Below are positions 26,651 through 38,600 of a stretch of DNA of 64,000 nucleotides, one piece after another. The first letter of the stretch is position 1. Each line of letters opens with the position of its first letter. Made by a program: the position numbers and the translations under genes. The stretch is from Microstegium vimineum (lineage: Eukaryota; Streptophyta; Magnoliopsida; Poales; Poaceae): the NCBI GenBank assembly GCA_022036555.1, contig CM039134.1, positions 5,929,818-5,993,817 of the forward strand. The letters run 5' to 3'. The notes beneath the pieces were generated by a model that saw only the letters and a program-made list of their open reading frames with translations, was not told the DNA's origin and made no database searches.

Positions 26651-29600
26651 CTAAGTATAAATGACAGCTTTAAAAGGTACCTTTTTCTTATTTTCCTTCT
26701 CCCCACCAAAAAGCTTGATCCCACCAAAAACTAAACCACCCCACACAGTTAGGGTGGCTACCATAAACTGCATAATAGGTAAAACAAAGGTTATTTAAAA
26801 AAAAATCATATACCAGTTTATTAGTTATTGCAGAAGATAATAATGAACACAAAGGTAGCAATTCTCCATGTAGGCAAAGATGATAAACAATAATCCCTCC
26901 ATTCCAAATTGTAAGTCGGTCTGGCCTTTTTAGATACAATAGCTTTTACTATGTATCTGGACAAAATATCTGGGTGCATACCAAAAACTGTGTGCCTAGA
27001 ACAGGCTACAATTTGAAATTTGAAACAGAGGGAGTACAAAGGAAGCAAGTAAGCAAAGATAATTTCAAACCAAAATAATCAGGAAAAAAACTATATCGTA
27101 TTTACTTATGTCCATGTAGAAATAGTAATCAGAACAAATCACAACTATTATCATGGAAAAATGCAAAATCCAAATTTGTAACATTAGCACATGACCTTAC
27201 ACATTAATCACTTAACCTAACTTCGTTGATTAGGCTGAATTCTGGCAAGTAATCAACCTAGCAACTAGATCAAACATTGCCTTTAAATATAGGTAATTGG
27301 CTAAGTACAACCAAGCAGAGGCTCTTTTCTTAACAAGATAATTTACTTGAAGCTTGCTTGAGGGAGGCAGTGAGATAACTCCTGTAAATTAAGTATTGTA
27401 TTAGTTATAAGCAACAAGTGCCAGTCAATTTCGAGAATATGGTTACAAAAGCATATGGGAGCAAACAAGTAGAACATCATATGGACCTAGGTTGAGTTAC
27501 ATGGAGACCATGTTTGAATTAATAAGCATAAATATTTACTCCCTCCGCCTCAAAATAAAAGGCGAGATTTGACTTGGTGCGGTCTTCAAGAGCATATATT
27601 GACCTATAATTTTTCTTAAAATATATAATTTGTAGAAACAAAAGTTTGATCATTACAAAGTGTCGGTGTTATGACCCGGGGGTCAAGACCACCAACGAGT
27701 AAATTTGTATATCGCGTGCTCCCTCTCTCAGACGTGATGCAAGATGGACACAAGATTTATCCTGGTTCGGGCAAAGAAGGCCCTACGTCCAGCGGGGGGA
27801 GGATGACTTGTATTATCTCGCACCCAAAGCGTGCTCGTACAGGGGGGGTACAAGCTGTGTTACACGGAGTCGGCCACCCGAGGGGTCGATCGAGTGGCGG
27901 GATGTGTGGAGTGTGGAGTGTCAGAGTCTGAACTAAGGTCCCGGAGGTTTCAGGCTCTGACCGTCTAAAAAGAAGAAGATGAAGGAGCCCTAGAAGAAGT
28001 AGCCGAAGATCCCCCCCTACTCTACCTCGGCGTCCCCTTTTATAGACCAAGGGGAGGCCCGAGGGTACAGGGTCCTAACAGCGGCAGCATGGGTAGCGTA
28101 TCCGCGGCACAGTGTTGGCGGAGAGACGTTGAACACTGTGGCGGCATAGCCTTCCCGTCCTTCTGGCGTCCCCAGTCGTGGTGGCAGTAGAAGTCGTCGC
28201 AGCGCAGTGTCCGCAGGCGGGCACGAATCCCACAGCCGAAGCGGGACGGGGCGGATGGGACGGCTTCCGTACTGGAGTTGTTGGAGAGAGAGGGGTCGAG
28301 CCCCCCGGTCGAGGGAGGGGGTCGAGCCCTGCGTGGCTCTGTCGCGTTCCCAAAGTCGTCGTCGAGGGTCGCATTGTTCACTTTCCGAGGGGTACTGTTG
28401 GAGTCCGTACTCGCGTAGTGGCGACAGTGGCGGCACAGTTGACAGGAATCGGGGACCTGACGGGGAGTTGGCGGATTTGACAGCGGACGCGGGCTCCCAT
28501 GTCGTTAGGTTGGTTCACTTTAACCCATGCCGGGAGCAGTTGGGTTAATCGAGCCCCTCGTCCGAGGGTCGTCCGTTCGACCCCTGGTCGAGGGGGAGGT
28601 CGAGGCGTCGACGGGGTCGGAGAGGTCGAGGTCGAGGTAGAGGTCGGGGTAGAGGCCGGGGGGTCGATCGTTCGACCCCTCGTCCGTCCTTCGTTCGTCG
28701 AGGTGGAGCCGGGGGGTCGTTCGATCGACCCCTCAGTCCGTCGTCGAGGTGGAGCCGGGGGGTCGTTCGCTCGCCTCCTCGGTCCGTCGTGGAGGTGGAG
28801 CCGAGGGGTCGTTCGCTCGCCCCCTCGGTCCGTCATCGAGGTGGAGCCGGGGGGTCGTTCGCTCGACCCCTCGGTCCGTCGTCGAGGTGGAGCCGGGGGG
28901 GTCTTCAAGTGATGGGCCGCGCCTCACCGAGTAGCAGGCTGGTCCCTGTCTTAAAAATGGTTGCTATGTTTAGCGTTAATTTATCGAAGGGCTTAGGGTA
29001 CCCCTTAACTTCGTACCCGACAGTAGCCCCCGAGGCCCCAGAGGAGTAATTTAGAACTCCTCTGGGGGCTATGATACGTGTTTCTCGGAGGGTGTAAGGA
29101 TTGCCCGGAGATTTTGTCCTTGGCCTGCAGGGTTAGTGAGAAGTCCGATTCTCCGCGGGGTGCGCGCGAGCGCACCCCGCGGGGGTAGCCCCCGAGGCCC
29201 CAGAGGAGTGATTTAGAACTCCTCTGGGGGCTAAAATACGTTGTGTAGAGGGGTCTTTTAAGGATACCTGGAGACGTGGTACCCTGTCGAGGGGTCGATT
29301 CCATTCCTTTCCCTGAAAAAAGAAGTGTTCGAGGGCGGCTGTCGAACCCTACCGAGGGCCAGCCTTCGCTCCCTCGAGCACCACTGGAGTCAGAGCGCCC
29401 CGCCCGAGAGGTCGACTCTGTCTGCCAGGTTACGAGTTTTTTGACCCTCTTTCGTCGAGGGGTGCCGTGCGTAGTCGGGCCCTCGAGCCCTCGAATGGCT
29501 AGGCCTTCACTACCTCATAGCGTCCTTCCCACGAATCCTTTCGTTCGGATTGTGGGGTGAAGAGTATCGTGCTATCCTCATTAGGACGAGCCCGAAGTCC

Positions 29601-32600
29601 TCGGTGAGCTGTTCTCGGGCATGAGTCCATTAGAAATGGTGCCCTGTACGGGTAAAAATCCGAGTGAGGACTCGTACCCCGTTCGATAGGGGTCGACTAG
29701 TGGCCCGGAGGCGTCCTCATTGTTAAGCAAGCCGTACAGCTTACTAAGCATGACCATGTGGATCACCAAGGTGCCAACCCCATTCGATAGGAGTTGGTGG
29801 CTCGATGCCTCCCAGCGTAGGGATCCTTAGGTGTTCCTAGGTATGCCTCAGATATGTCCCAGGGAGCCTCGAGAGTTCGTTCTCGAGCTACCGGGACATC
29901 CCTGACTCGTGTACTCGAGGGCGGCTGTCGAACTCCGTTCGTGGAGCCAGTCTTCGCTGCCTCAAGATTTGGGGGTGGACCGGAGTCCGTTAACCATGGG
30001 TCCTTCCTGACCTCAGGTACTCGAGGGCGGCTGTCGAACCCTATGTAAGGGCCAGCCTTCGTTCCCTCAAGATTTGACGGATGGTTCGTCATCCGACGCT
30101 ATCCTCAGGAGGAGGAGTCCGACCTTGTGGACCGCCGAGGGGAAAAGCAGGTGGTTGTTGTATTGAACTTGGGGACATACCTGTGCCGGAGCTCTCGAGG
30201 GAGGCTGTCGAACCCCCGGACGGGCCAGCCTTTACCCCTTCGAGGCCGTGGAACGAACTGCAGTAGACGACCCGAGGCCCCGTCAAGCCTCGGGTACTCG
30301 AGGGGGGCTATCGAGCCCGTTCGTAGGCCGGCCTTTGTCCCCTCGAGATTTTGGGGGTGGACCGAGGTCCTAACCCGAGGTCATTTCTGGCCTCGGGTAC
30401 TCAAGGATAGCTGTCGAACCCTCTTTCGAGGGCCAGCTCTCGCTGCCTTAAGATTTCTTACCCTCGAAGACGACGTTTCCGGCCGCGCGCCTTTTTAGGC
30501 GGTGTCCGTTCGGCGCAACAGTGGCGGTTGCAGGGCGGAGTGCGGCGCGGAGCCCAATGATGGTACGGGACGCCTTATCCTGGAGGAATATGAGGAAGGG
30601 AGTACAGGCGAATTAAATGCGGAGATTCTCTTGCCTGTCCGCCGGATCCGTCCGTTGGCCTCCCGCGTATAAGTAGCGAAGGTGAGGAGTCGGGTGCTCT
30701 TTCCGCGCACTTGTCTTCCCCGCCTCCTTGCCTTCGTCTTCCTTGCCTTCTTCTCTCTGCCTCTGCCTTAGGCATCCCGCGAGCCGGAACTCTGCGCAAG
30801 CGAGAGAGAAAGAGAAAGATAGGGAACGTACCGTCCGCCCCTAAGTCCGAGCAGACCACCGTCCCTATGGCCAATTTCGAGCTCGTCGGCGCCGATGACT
30901 GGTCCGCCTCCTCGGTCCGTCACTCGCATCTGACGGGATTGGTGGAGAGTGGTCTTCTCCGGCCCGTTACCACGGCGGAGAGGCCGGAGTGGATGCTTCC
31001 GCCGCGGGACCACGCCGAGCCCAACCCGCCGGAGGGGTACGTGGTATCGTTCGAGATCTTCCACCGGGCGGGACTGGGTGCCCCACCCAGCCGCTTTCTG
31101 CGCGCGCTCCTCTACTATTACGGCGTGGAGCTCCAGCACCTCACCCCCAACGGCGTCAGCCAGGCGGCGGTCTTCGCCGCGGTGTGCGAAGGCTACCTGG
31201 GGATCGAGCCCCACTGGGAGCTGTGGCTCCATATCTTCAAGGCCAGCATCTTCCACGCCTCGGTCACCGCTGGTACCCGCCGGAGGGTCAGGGCCGGGTG
31301 CTGCAGCATCTCCGTCAAGCGGACGAAGTGTTGGCTCCCGACGAAGCCGTCCTCGAGCCACTCCGGATGGTTCTACCTGAGGAACGACGACGATCTGCTC
31401 CCGGCGTACACCGGGGAGACACTCGACGCCGAGCCCGATCGTTGGGGATATGGCGTCCCGACGGACAAGCAGAGTCGCCTCGACGGCTTACTGGACGCAC
31501 TCAGGCGTCTGAAGGAGAAGGGGCTTACCGCGGAGATCGTCGCGTCGGCGTTTCACCGACGGCGGGTTGTGCCGCTGATGGCTCGACCCCTCCGCATCGA
31601 CGAGATGGGTCCGGGGATCGATCTCTCGGGCTGTCGCTTCGTCGAAGAAGAACTGGCCCTAGACAGGGTGGTCGGCCGCGTCCGCTACTTCTTTGCGGGG
31701 TCGTTCGACCCTAAGAACGTCGCGAAGATCCCCATGAAGCCGGACGAGGGCTTCTTTGAGCTGGTAAGGTCCTTTCCTCCGGTTAGAGTCCTCGCGCTCG
31801 TCCCTTCCGTCCTCTCTGCCCGTGTTCTAACTGCCTCGCGTTCCGCAGGGGAATGTGTCCTACCGCCCCTCGCCTCCGCCGGTGAAGGAGGGTCGTGCCA
31901 CGAAGGAGGCGAATCGCCTCCGCGCGGAGAAGCAGAAGGCCGATAAGGACAAAGCCAAGGCGAAGACGTCCAAGAGGGCCCGGGAGAGGGAGCTGAGGAA
32001 TCAGCGGCGGGCCCGCCAGAGGCGGGAGGGCCTCGAGGAGGAGTTGTCGCCCTCGGAAGAGGAGGACGAGGAGGGTGAGGTCGAGGAGGTGGTGAACTGG
32101 AGCGATTTGGAGGAGATGGCGCCTGAACAGGCGGCCGTTGTAACTGGTGGAGGGGAGGGGTCGACCTCGAGGTCGGCCCCGTCCGTCGAAGCTGGACCAC
32201 GGGTGGAGCGCCCCGTGGCTTCTCAGGAAGAAGTGCGGCGGCAGACGCGCTCGCAGACGTCGCGAGCCTCGTCGGGGGATCGATCGAGCGAGCCCCCGAC
32301 GCCCACCGCGTCGAGCGCACGGGTACCGGGCCCGTCGGCGCAGGTGGGGACCGGCAAGGGGACGACGGTGGCGCCGCCGTCGAGGGGTCGATCGAGCGAG
32401 CCCCCGAAGCTTGCTGCGTCGAGCGCGCGGGCGCCGGGCCCGTCGGCGCAGGTGGGCGCCGGCAAGGGGACGACGGTGGCGCCGCCGGCCCCTGCCCGGA
32501 AGACGGTGCCGAGAACGCCTCGGCCCGCGCCCCCCAGGCGGTGGTGCTCAAGGGTTCGACCAGTCCGACGGACACCGAGCCGAAGCGCCGGGCTCCGAGG

Positions 32601-35600
32601 GGGTAAGTCGCTTTCATAGACGTTGTCTGTACTTTCTTTTTGTTGATAATGACCCATGCTTATCGTTGCACATGTGTTTCTTTTTCAGGTCGAAGCGCCC
32701 GCAGGGAGCCGCGTCCCTCGCCCCCGCCAAAAAGCTGAAGAGGGGGGCTGCGGTTCAAGCAGCCGCCGAGGTCGATCCTGCCGCCCCGCCCCCTTCGACG
32801 GTTGCCCCCGAGGCGGCATGGGCAGCCACGGCCCGGGAGGCGATGGCGCGGGGGAAGGCGCAGGGGGCCTCGGCGTCTACTCAGACGGCGGAGGAGGCGA
32901 GCCCGCCAGCGGTGGCCGCCGAAGCGACGGTCGTGGCGCCCGCGTGGCCATCGGAAGAAGTCGCATCTGGCCCCCGGGGGGCGCGGAGCTTCCGCCGACG
33001 GCGGTCGCGGCCGAGGAGGTGGAGGCGGTCGGGCCCCAGGCCCCCGTGAACGAGGGAGAGGCTCCGGCTGACCCAACGCCGGGGCACTGGCCCGAGGGCC
33101 TGGCGGCGCTGGAGGCTCGACTCCGGCTCGAGCGCGAGGGCACGCCTGTCGCCGCGCCCGAGGGCCCCTCGACGACACCGGAGCTCGAGGCGGGGGGTCC
33201 GGTCGAGTGCGCCGAGGGAACGCCCGCGCCGGCGCAGGGCGGGATGTTGATGGAGTCCACCCCCGCCCAGGTGGACGAGATGGTGGGCGAGCTGGTGGGC
33301 CCAGCGGAAACGGCCATCGTCGCGGCTCCTCGGGCGGAGCCGGAGGTGGCTCGGCCTCCCCTCGAGGTTGGGGGCCGCCGTCTCGAGGTAAGTCACACTT
33401 TGACTCACTCGGGACGTAGCGGGTTTGCCTTGCTGGGTATTTACTTTTTCGAGTCCTTCATCGCGCAGGGCCGTCCTACTGGTCGGGGTCTTCATCTACC
33501 GGTGGCGACGGCTTGGCGGGGCCGTCGACCTCCTCGCGAGGCGGCCCAGAGGACGGGAGAGGACAGGCGGAGGGAGCCTCACCCCTTTCCGCTTATCGAG
33601 GAGGGGGGGACCTGCGCGATGATGTCACGGGGACGGTCGAGCAGAGGATCGCCGCCCGCAGCGTGGCGTGGGGCCAGGAGGTTCTCGAGCTGGTGGACCC
33701 TCGAGACCCCGAGCGGTTTTTCCTTACGCTCGACGACCAGGCCGAGCTCCGACGGTGGGAGCACGTCGAGGAGTATCGGGCCTGGTTTAAGCACTCGGTA
33801 CGTCGCGCTGCGGAGGTCGCCGCCGCGGACATACGCGAGGGAATGGAGGTAGGTTCTGTTCTACCTTAGATTGTACTTGACTTGTCTGGTTGCCGATTGT
33901 TGACGGTCTTCGTTTTTATCTTCGTCAGTCGCTGCGGGTGAGGTCTTACGAGAAGTCTCAGTACATTCTCCGGGTACAGGGACAACTCTCGACCCTCCGT
34001 GCCTCGTTGGATAGGGCGGGGGATGAGGTCGCCCGCGCGAAGGCTGAGATGGCGGTTGTCCTGAAGGATGCCGAGTCGAAGGTCGCCCACGCGAAGGCCG
34101 GCTACGAGGCCATCCAGAAGGAAGCCTGGACGGCCTTGTCAACGACGCAAGCGAAAGTCGACCTCGCCCTTCAGTCCTCCGTCACCGTCGGGCAGGAGCG
34201 GGATGCTGCCCTCGAGGCCAAGCGCAAGGCCGAGGAGGAGGCCGTCCGGCTGAGGGAGGAGCTGGCCCGGGCGAGCGAGAGCATCCGAGGGCTCCGGGGA
34301 GACCTCGACGCCGTCTCCGCGAGCGCGACGCTCTGGCCACCTCGGAGGAGAAGGCTCGGACCCGCGCGACCTCCTTGGGCGTGGTGGCGATGAACCAGAA
34401 GAAGGCCCTCGATGACGCAGGCAGAACCATCGAGGGCCTCGAGGCCAAGGTCAAGGATCAGTCCTCTGACCTTGTCGACGTCCGCCGCCAGCTCGAGGAT
34501 ACCGAGCGGGCCTACTCCACCTTGGACGTGCAGGCCCAAGGTGAGTGCTTCAAGGGTGTTGCAGAATCTGTCCTGCCTCGACCCTCTTTCTGCTTTTTTG
34601 GGTTTTGACTGTTGCGTGCTTGTTTTGGCAGAGCTCGCGAAGGAGAACGCCCGCGCCCACAAGGATCTGGACAATCTTCAAGACCTTCTCGGCACTGAGG
34701 CGAACCTCAACGCGACGCTTGCGGCCGCCATCAACACCTTCTGCGACGATCTCTCGGTCAGGCCGGAGCCGGAGGTCGAGGGGGATGCTCGAGGAGACTC
34801 CCTGCTGCGCCGCTTCTACTCCATGACGCGGGGGGTGACGGAGAACGTCCGAGCCGCCCTGCATGTGGGCGTGAAGCGGGCCCTCGCGGTCGTCAACTCA
34901 CTCTACGACGTGGACCTCAACCTCGTTGTCGACGGGTTCGCCACCGACCCGAAGCTGACCGAGGAAGAGAACGACGCGAAGTGCCAGGAGTTGATGGATC
35001 ACGCAGAGGTGCCTGGAGGCCTGCTGGCGAGACTCTTCGAGCCCGAGGTGATCCCCTCGTGGACGAGTAGCCCTCGGAAGGTGTCGACGGGTAGTCCCGG
35101 GCCTGCGAGCCATATCTGGACAAGAAGATTCATGTAATAGTTAGGCTTTTGTATTGATACAATGCCAAGCCCCCGAGGGCTTTTTGTGTATAATGTATTT
35201 TGATCGAGACGCACATAGTTGTTTTTGTTTTTCGAGCTCTCTCTGTTTTTCTTTGCCTGAGTCGACGCTTGTGAACTAAGTGTTTGACGCACGTTCGTAT
35301 CCCTGGAAGGGGGGTGGCGAGCGGGGATACCGTAGCCCTGGGGCGTAGGTGAGTCCCTGGCTCGACGACACCCGCGACCCTTAGGGAGTCCGAGGTGCCT
35401 TTGCTTAGTTATGAAGCGTACTCGAGGGAAAGAACGAGAGGGAGAGTCGAGTTTCGAAAAAACGTTCGAGTTTTTTGGGACTTAGGAGGGGGGTGGCCCC
35501 CCTGTTAGCCCCCGAGGGAGGCTCGACTTTGCTGAGGCAAAGTCGAGGCTACCTTAGTGCTATAGACGGGTTCGTCTCGATATTTCTACTTCTCGAGCTC

Positions 35601-38600
35601 TCTCTACTTTTCTTTGCCTAAATCGACGCTCGTGAACTAAGTATTCGACGCACGCTCGTATCCTTGGAAGGGGGGTGGCGAGCGGGGATACCGTAGCACT
35701 GGGGCGTAGGTGGGTCCCTGGCTCGACGACACCCTCGACCCTTAGGGAGTTCGAGAGTTCGAGACGCCTTTACTTAGTTACGAAGCGTACTCGAGGGAAA
35801 GAACGAGGGAGAGAGTAGAGTTTCGAAAAAACGTTCGGGTTTTTCAGAGACTTAGGAGGGGGGTGCCCTCCTGTCAGCCCCCGAGGGGAGCTCGGCTTTG
35901 TCCGGGCAAAGTCGAGGCTACCTTCGAGCTACGAACGAATATGAAATGTGTTTCGAGAACATTTTATTCATTCGAGAATTTATACATAAATGCGAAAATG
36001 TACAAGGCCCTGGGGCCTCAGGGATAGAAGCGACGTAGTTGTTCGATGTTCCACGCGTTGGTGAAGATCTCGCCCTTCTCGTTCTTCAGTTTGTAAGTGC
36101 CGGGCTTCAGCACCTCTGCCACGATGAAGGGTTCCTCCCAAGGTGGTGTCAACTTCTGACGCCCCTTGTTGCTTTGTCGACGGCGCAGAACGAGGTCGCC
36201 GACGTTGAGGTCCCTTTTGCGCACGTTTTTGTCGTGGTAGCGCCGCAACGTCTGCTGGTACCGTGCCGACTTGAAGAGGGCCGCATCACGGGCTTCCTCG
36301 AGCTGGTCGAGGGAGTCCTCTCGGGCTACCGTGTTGGCTTGCTTGTTGTAGGCTTTCAGTCGAGGGGACCCGTACTCGAGGTCAGTGGGGAGGACGGTCT
36401 CGGACCCATAGACCAAGAAGAACGGAGAGAACCCCGTGGCTCGACTTGGTGTCGTTCGGAGACTCCACAGCACAGCGGGCAGCTCCTCGACCCATCTCCT
36501 TCCATGCCTGTTCAGCCGATCGAAGATCCTTGGCTTGAGGCCCTGCAAAACCATACCGTTGGCACGCTCGACCTGACCATTAGTTCGAGAGTGGGCAACT
36601 GCGGACCAATTCACCCTGATGTAGTGATGGTCACAGAAGTCCAGGAACTTTTGGCCGGTGAACTGCGTGCCGTTGTCGGTGATGATGACGTTGGGGACCC
36701 GAAGCGGTGGATGATGTCGGTGAAGAATAGCATGGCTTGTCGAGACTGGATGTTGGCGATGGGTCGAGCCTCGATCCACTTCGAGAACTTGTCGATAGCC
36801 ACGAGAAGGTGAGTGTGCCCACCCTTGGTTCTTTTCAGGGGGGCGACCATGTCGAGCCCCCATACTGCGAACGGCCAAGTTATGGGTATCATCTGAAGAG
36901 CTTGGGCGGGTAGGTGGGTCTGCCTGGCGTAGAATTGGCATCCCTGGCAGGATCGAACGAGTCTGGTGGCGTCGTTGACAGCCGTCGGCCAGTAGAAGCC
37001 CTGTCGAAAGGCACTTCCTACCAGCGTTCTCGGCGCCGCGTGGTGACCACAAGCCCCCGAGTGTAGATCTTTCAGCAATGCCCTGCCCTCCTCGAGGGTG
37101 AGGCAGCGTTGAAGTACACCCGACGGGCTTCGTCGATATAGTTCGCGGCCATCCCCGTACAGGACGTAGGTTTTGGCACGTCGAGCTACACGACGGGCTT
37201 CCGTGCGGTCTTCCGGGAGTTCGCCTCGCGTCAGGTACTCGAGGTAAGGCGTGCGCCAATCCGTCGGAGGGGTTGACGCTGCGACGGCCCCGTCGATCTC
37301 CATGACCTCTCCCCCGCTCGAGGGGGGATCGGTCGAGGGGGGTGGGTTGACCCCTTGCTCGAGGGCGGGAGCCCCCGAGTCCAAGTCGACGGACGGTGTG
37401 TGAAGATCCCTCGAGAAGATGTCGGGAGGAACCGTGCCTCGAGTAGACGCGATTTTGGCCAGCTCGTCGGCAGCTTCGTTGTACCGACGGGCTACGTGGT
37501 TGAGCTCGAGGCCATAGAACTTGTCCTCGAGCCTTCGGACCTCCTTGCAGTAGGCTTCCATCTTAGGGTCGTGGTAGCTCGAATCTTTCATCACTTGGTC
37601 GATCACCAACTGAGAGTCCCCCCGCACGTCGAGGCGTCGAACCCCGAGCTCGATGGCGATGCGCAGGCCGTGAACGAGGGCCTCGTACTCGGCGATGTTG
37701 TTGGAGGCGGGGAAGTGGAGGCGGATGACGTAGCGCATATGGACCCCTGAGGGTGATATGAATAGCAATCCGGCGCCTGCTCCCGTCTTCATCAACGACC
37801 CGTCGAAGTACATAGTCCAGAGCTCGCTCTGAACCTGCGCTGGGGGTAGTTGGGTGTCGGTCCATTCTGCAACGAAATCTGCCAGTACCTGAGACTTGAT
37901 AGCCTTCCGAGGGGCGTAGGAGAGGGTCTCCCCCATGAGCTCAGCGGACCACTTGGCGATCCTTCCCGATGCCTCCCGGTTCTGGATTATTTCTCCGAGG
38001 GGGAAAGATGAAACCACAGTGACCGGATGGCCCAGGAAATAGTGTTTGAGCTTACGCCGAGTGAGGACGACCGCGTACAACAGCTTCTGGATGTGGGGGT
38101 ACCTCGTCTTGGTCTCGGAAAGGACCTCGTTCACGAAGTAGACAGGCCTCTGAACCGGCAGGGCGTGTCCTTCTTCCTTCCTCTCGACCACTATGACCGC
38201 GCTGACTACCTGGGTAGTTGCTGCGACATAGAGCAAGAGGGGCTCGGCCGGGCTCGGGGGGACCAAGACCGGGGGCGAGGTGAGCAAGGCCTTGAGCCTC
38301 GAGAGCGATTCCTCGGCTTCGGCGGTCCACGCGAAGTGTTCCGTCTTCTTCAGGAGGCGGTAAAGGGGTAGGGCCTTTTCTCCGAGCCTCGAGATGAAGC
38401 GACTGAGGGCGGCGAGGCACCCAGTAACCCTTTGCACGCTCTTGAGGTCGTTGATCGGGCCCATCCTCGTGAAGGCGATTACCTTCTCGGGATTGGCCTC
38501 GATGCCGCGCTGGGAAACTATGTACCCTAAGAGCATGCCTCGAGGGACCCCGAAGACACACTTCTCAGGGTTCAGTTTTATGCGATTAGTCCTGAGGCAC

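Noticed and set aside
28178..28912. Long arginine/proline/glycine-rich ORFs within the gypsy LTRs (also 43191-43887)
   Set aside because: They fall inside LTRs, overlap the 46-bp minisatellite, and the same frames recur in both LTRs; composition and repeats explain them.
29042..30490. CRISPR-like array
   Set aside because: The repeats are diverged, of uneven spacing, lie inside a plant retrotransposon, and the genome is eukaryotic.
36039..36812. Plus-strand ORFs of 100-370 codons opposite gag-pol (36039-36812, 39026-39601, 39622-40743)
   Set aside because: They are shadows of the GC-rich minus-strand gag and pol frames; they lack splice structure or conserved domains, unlike the antisense gene at 30867-35137.
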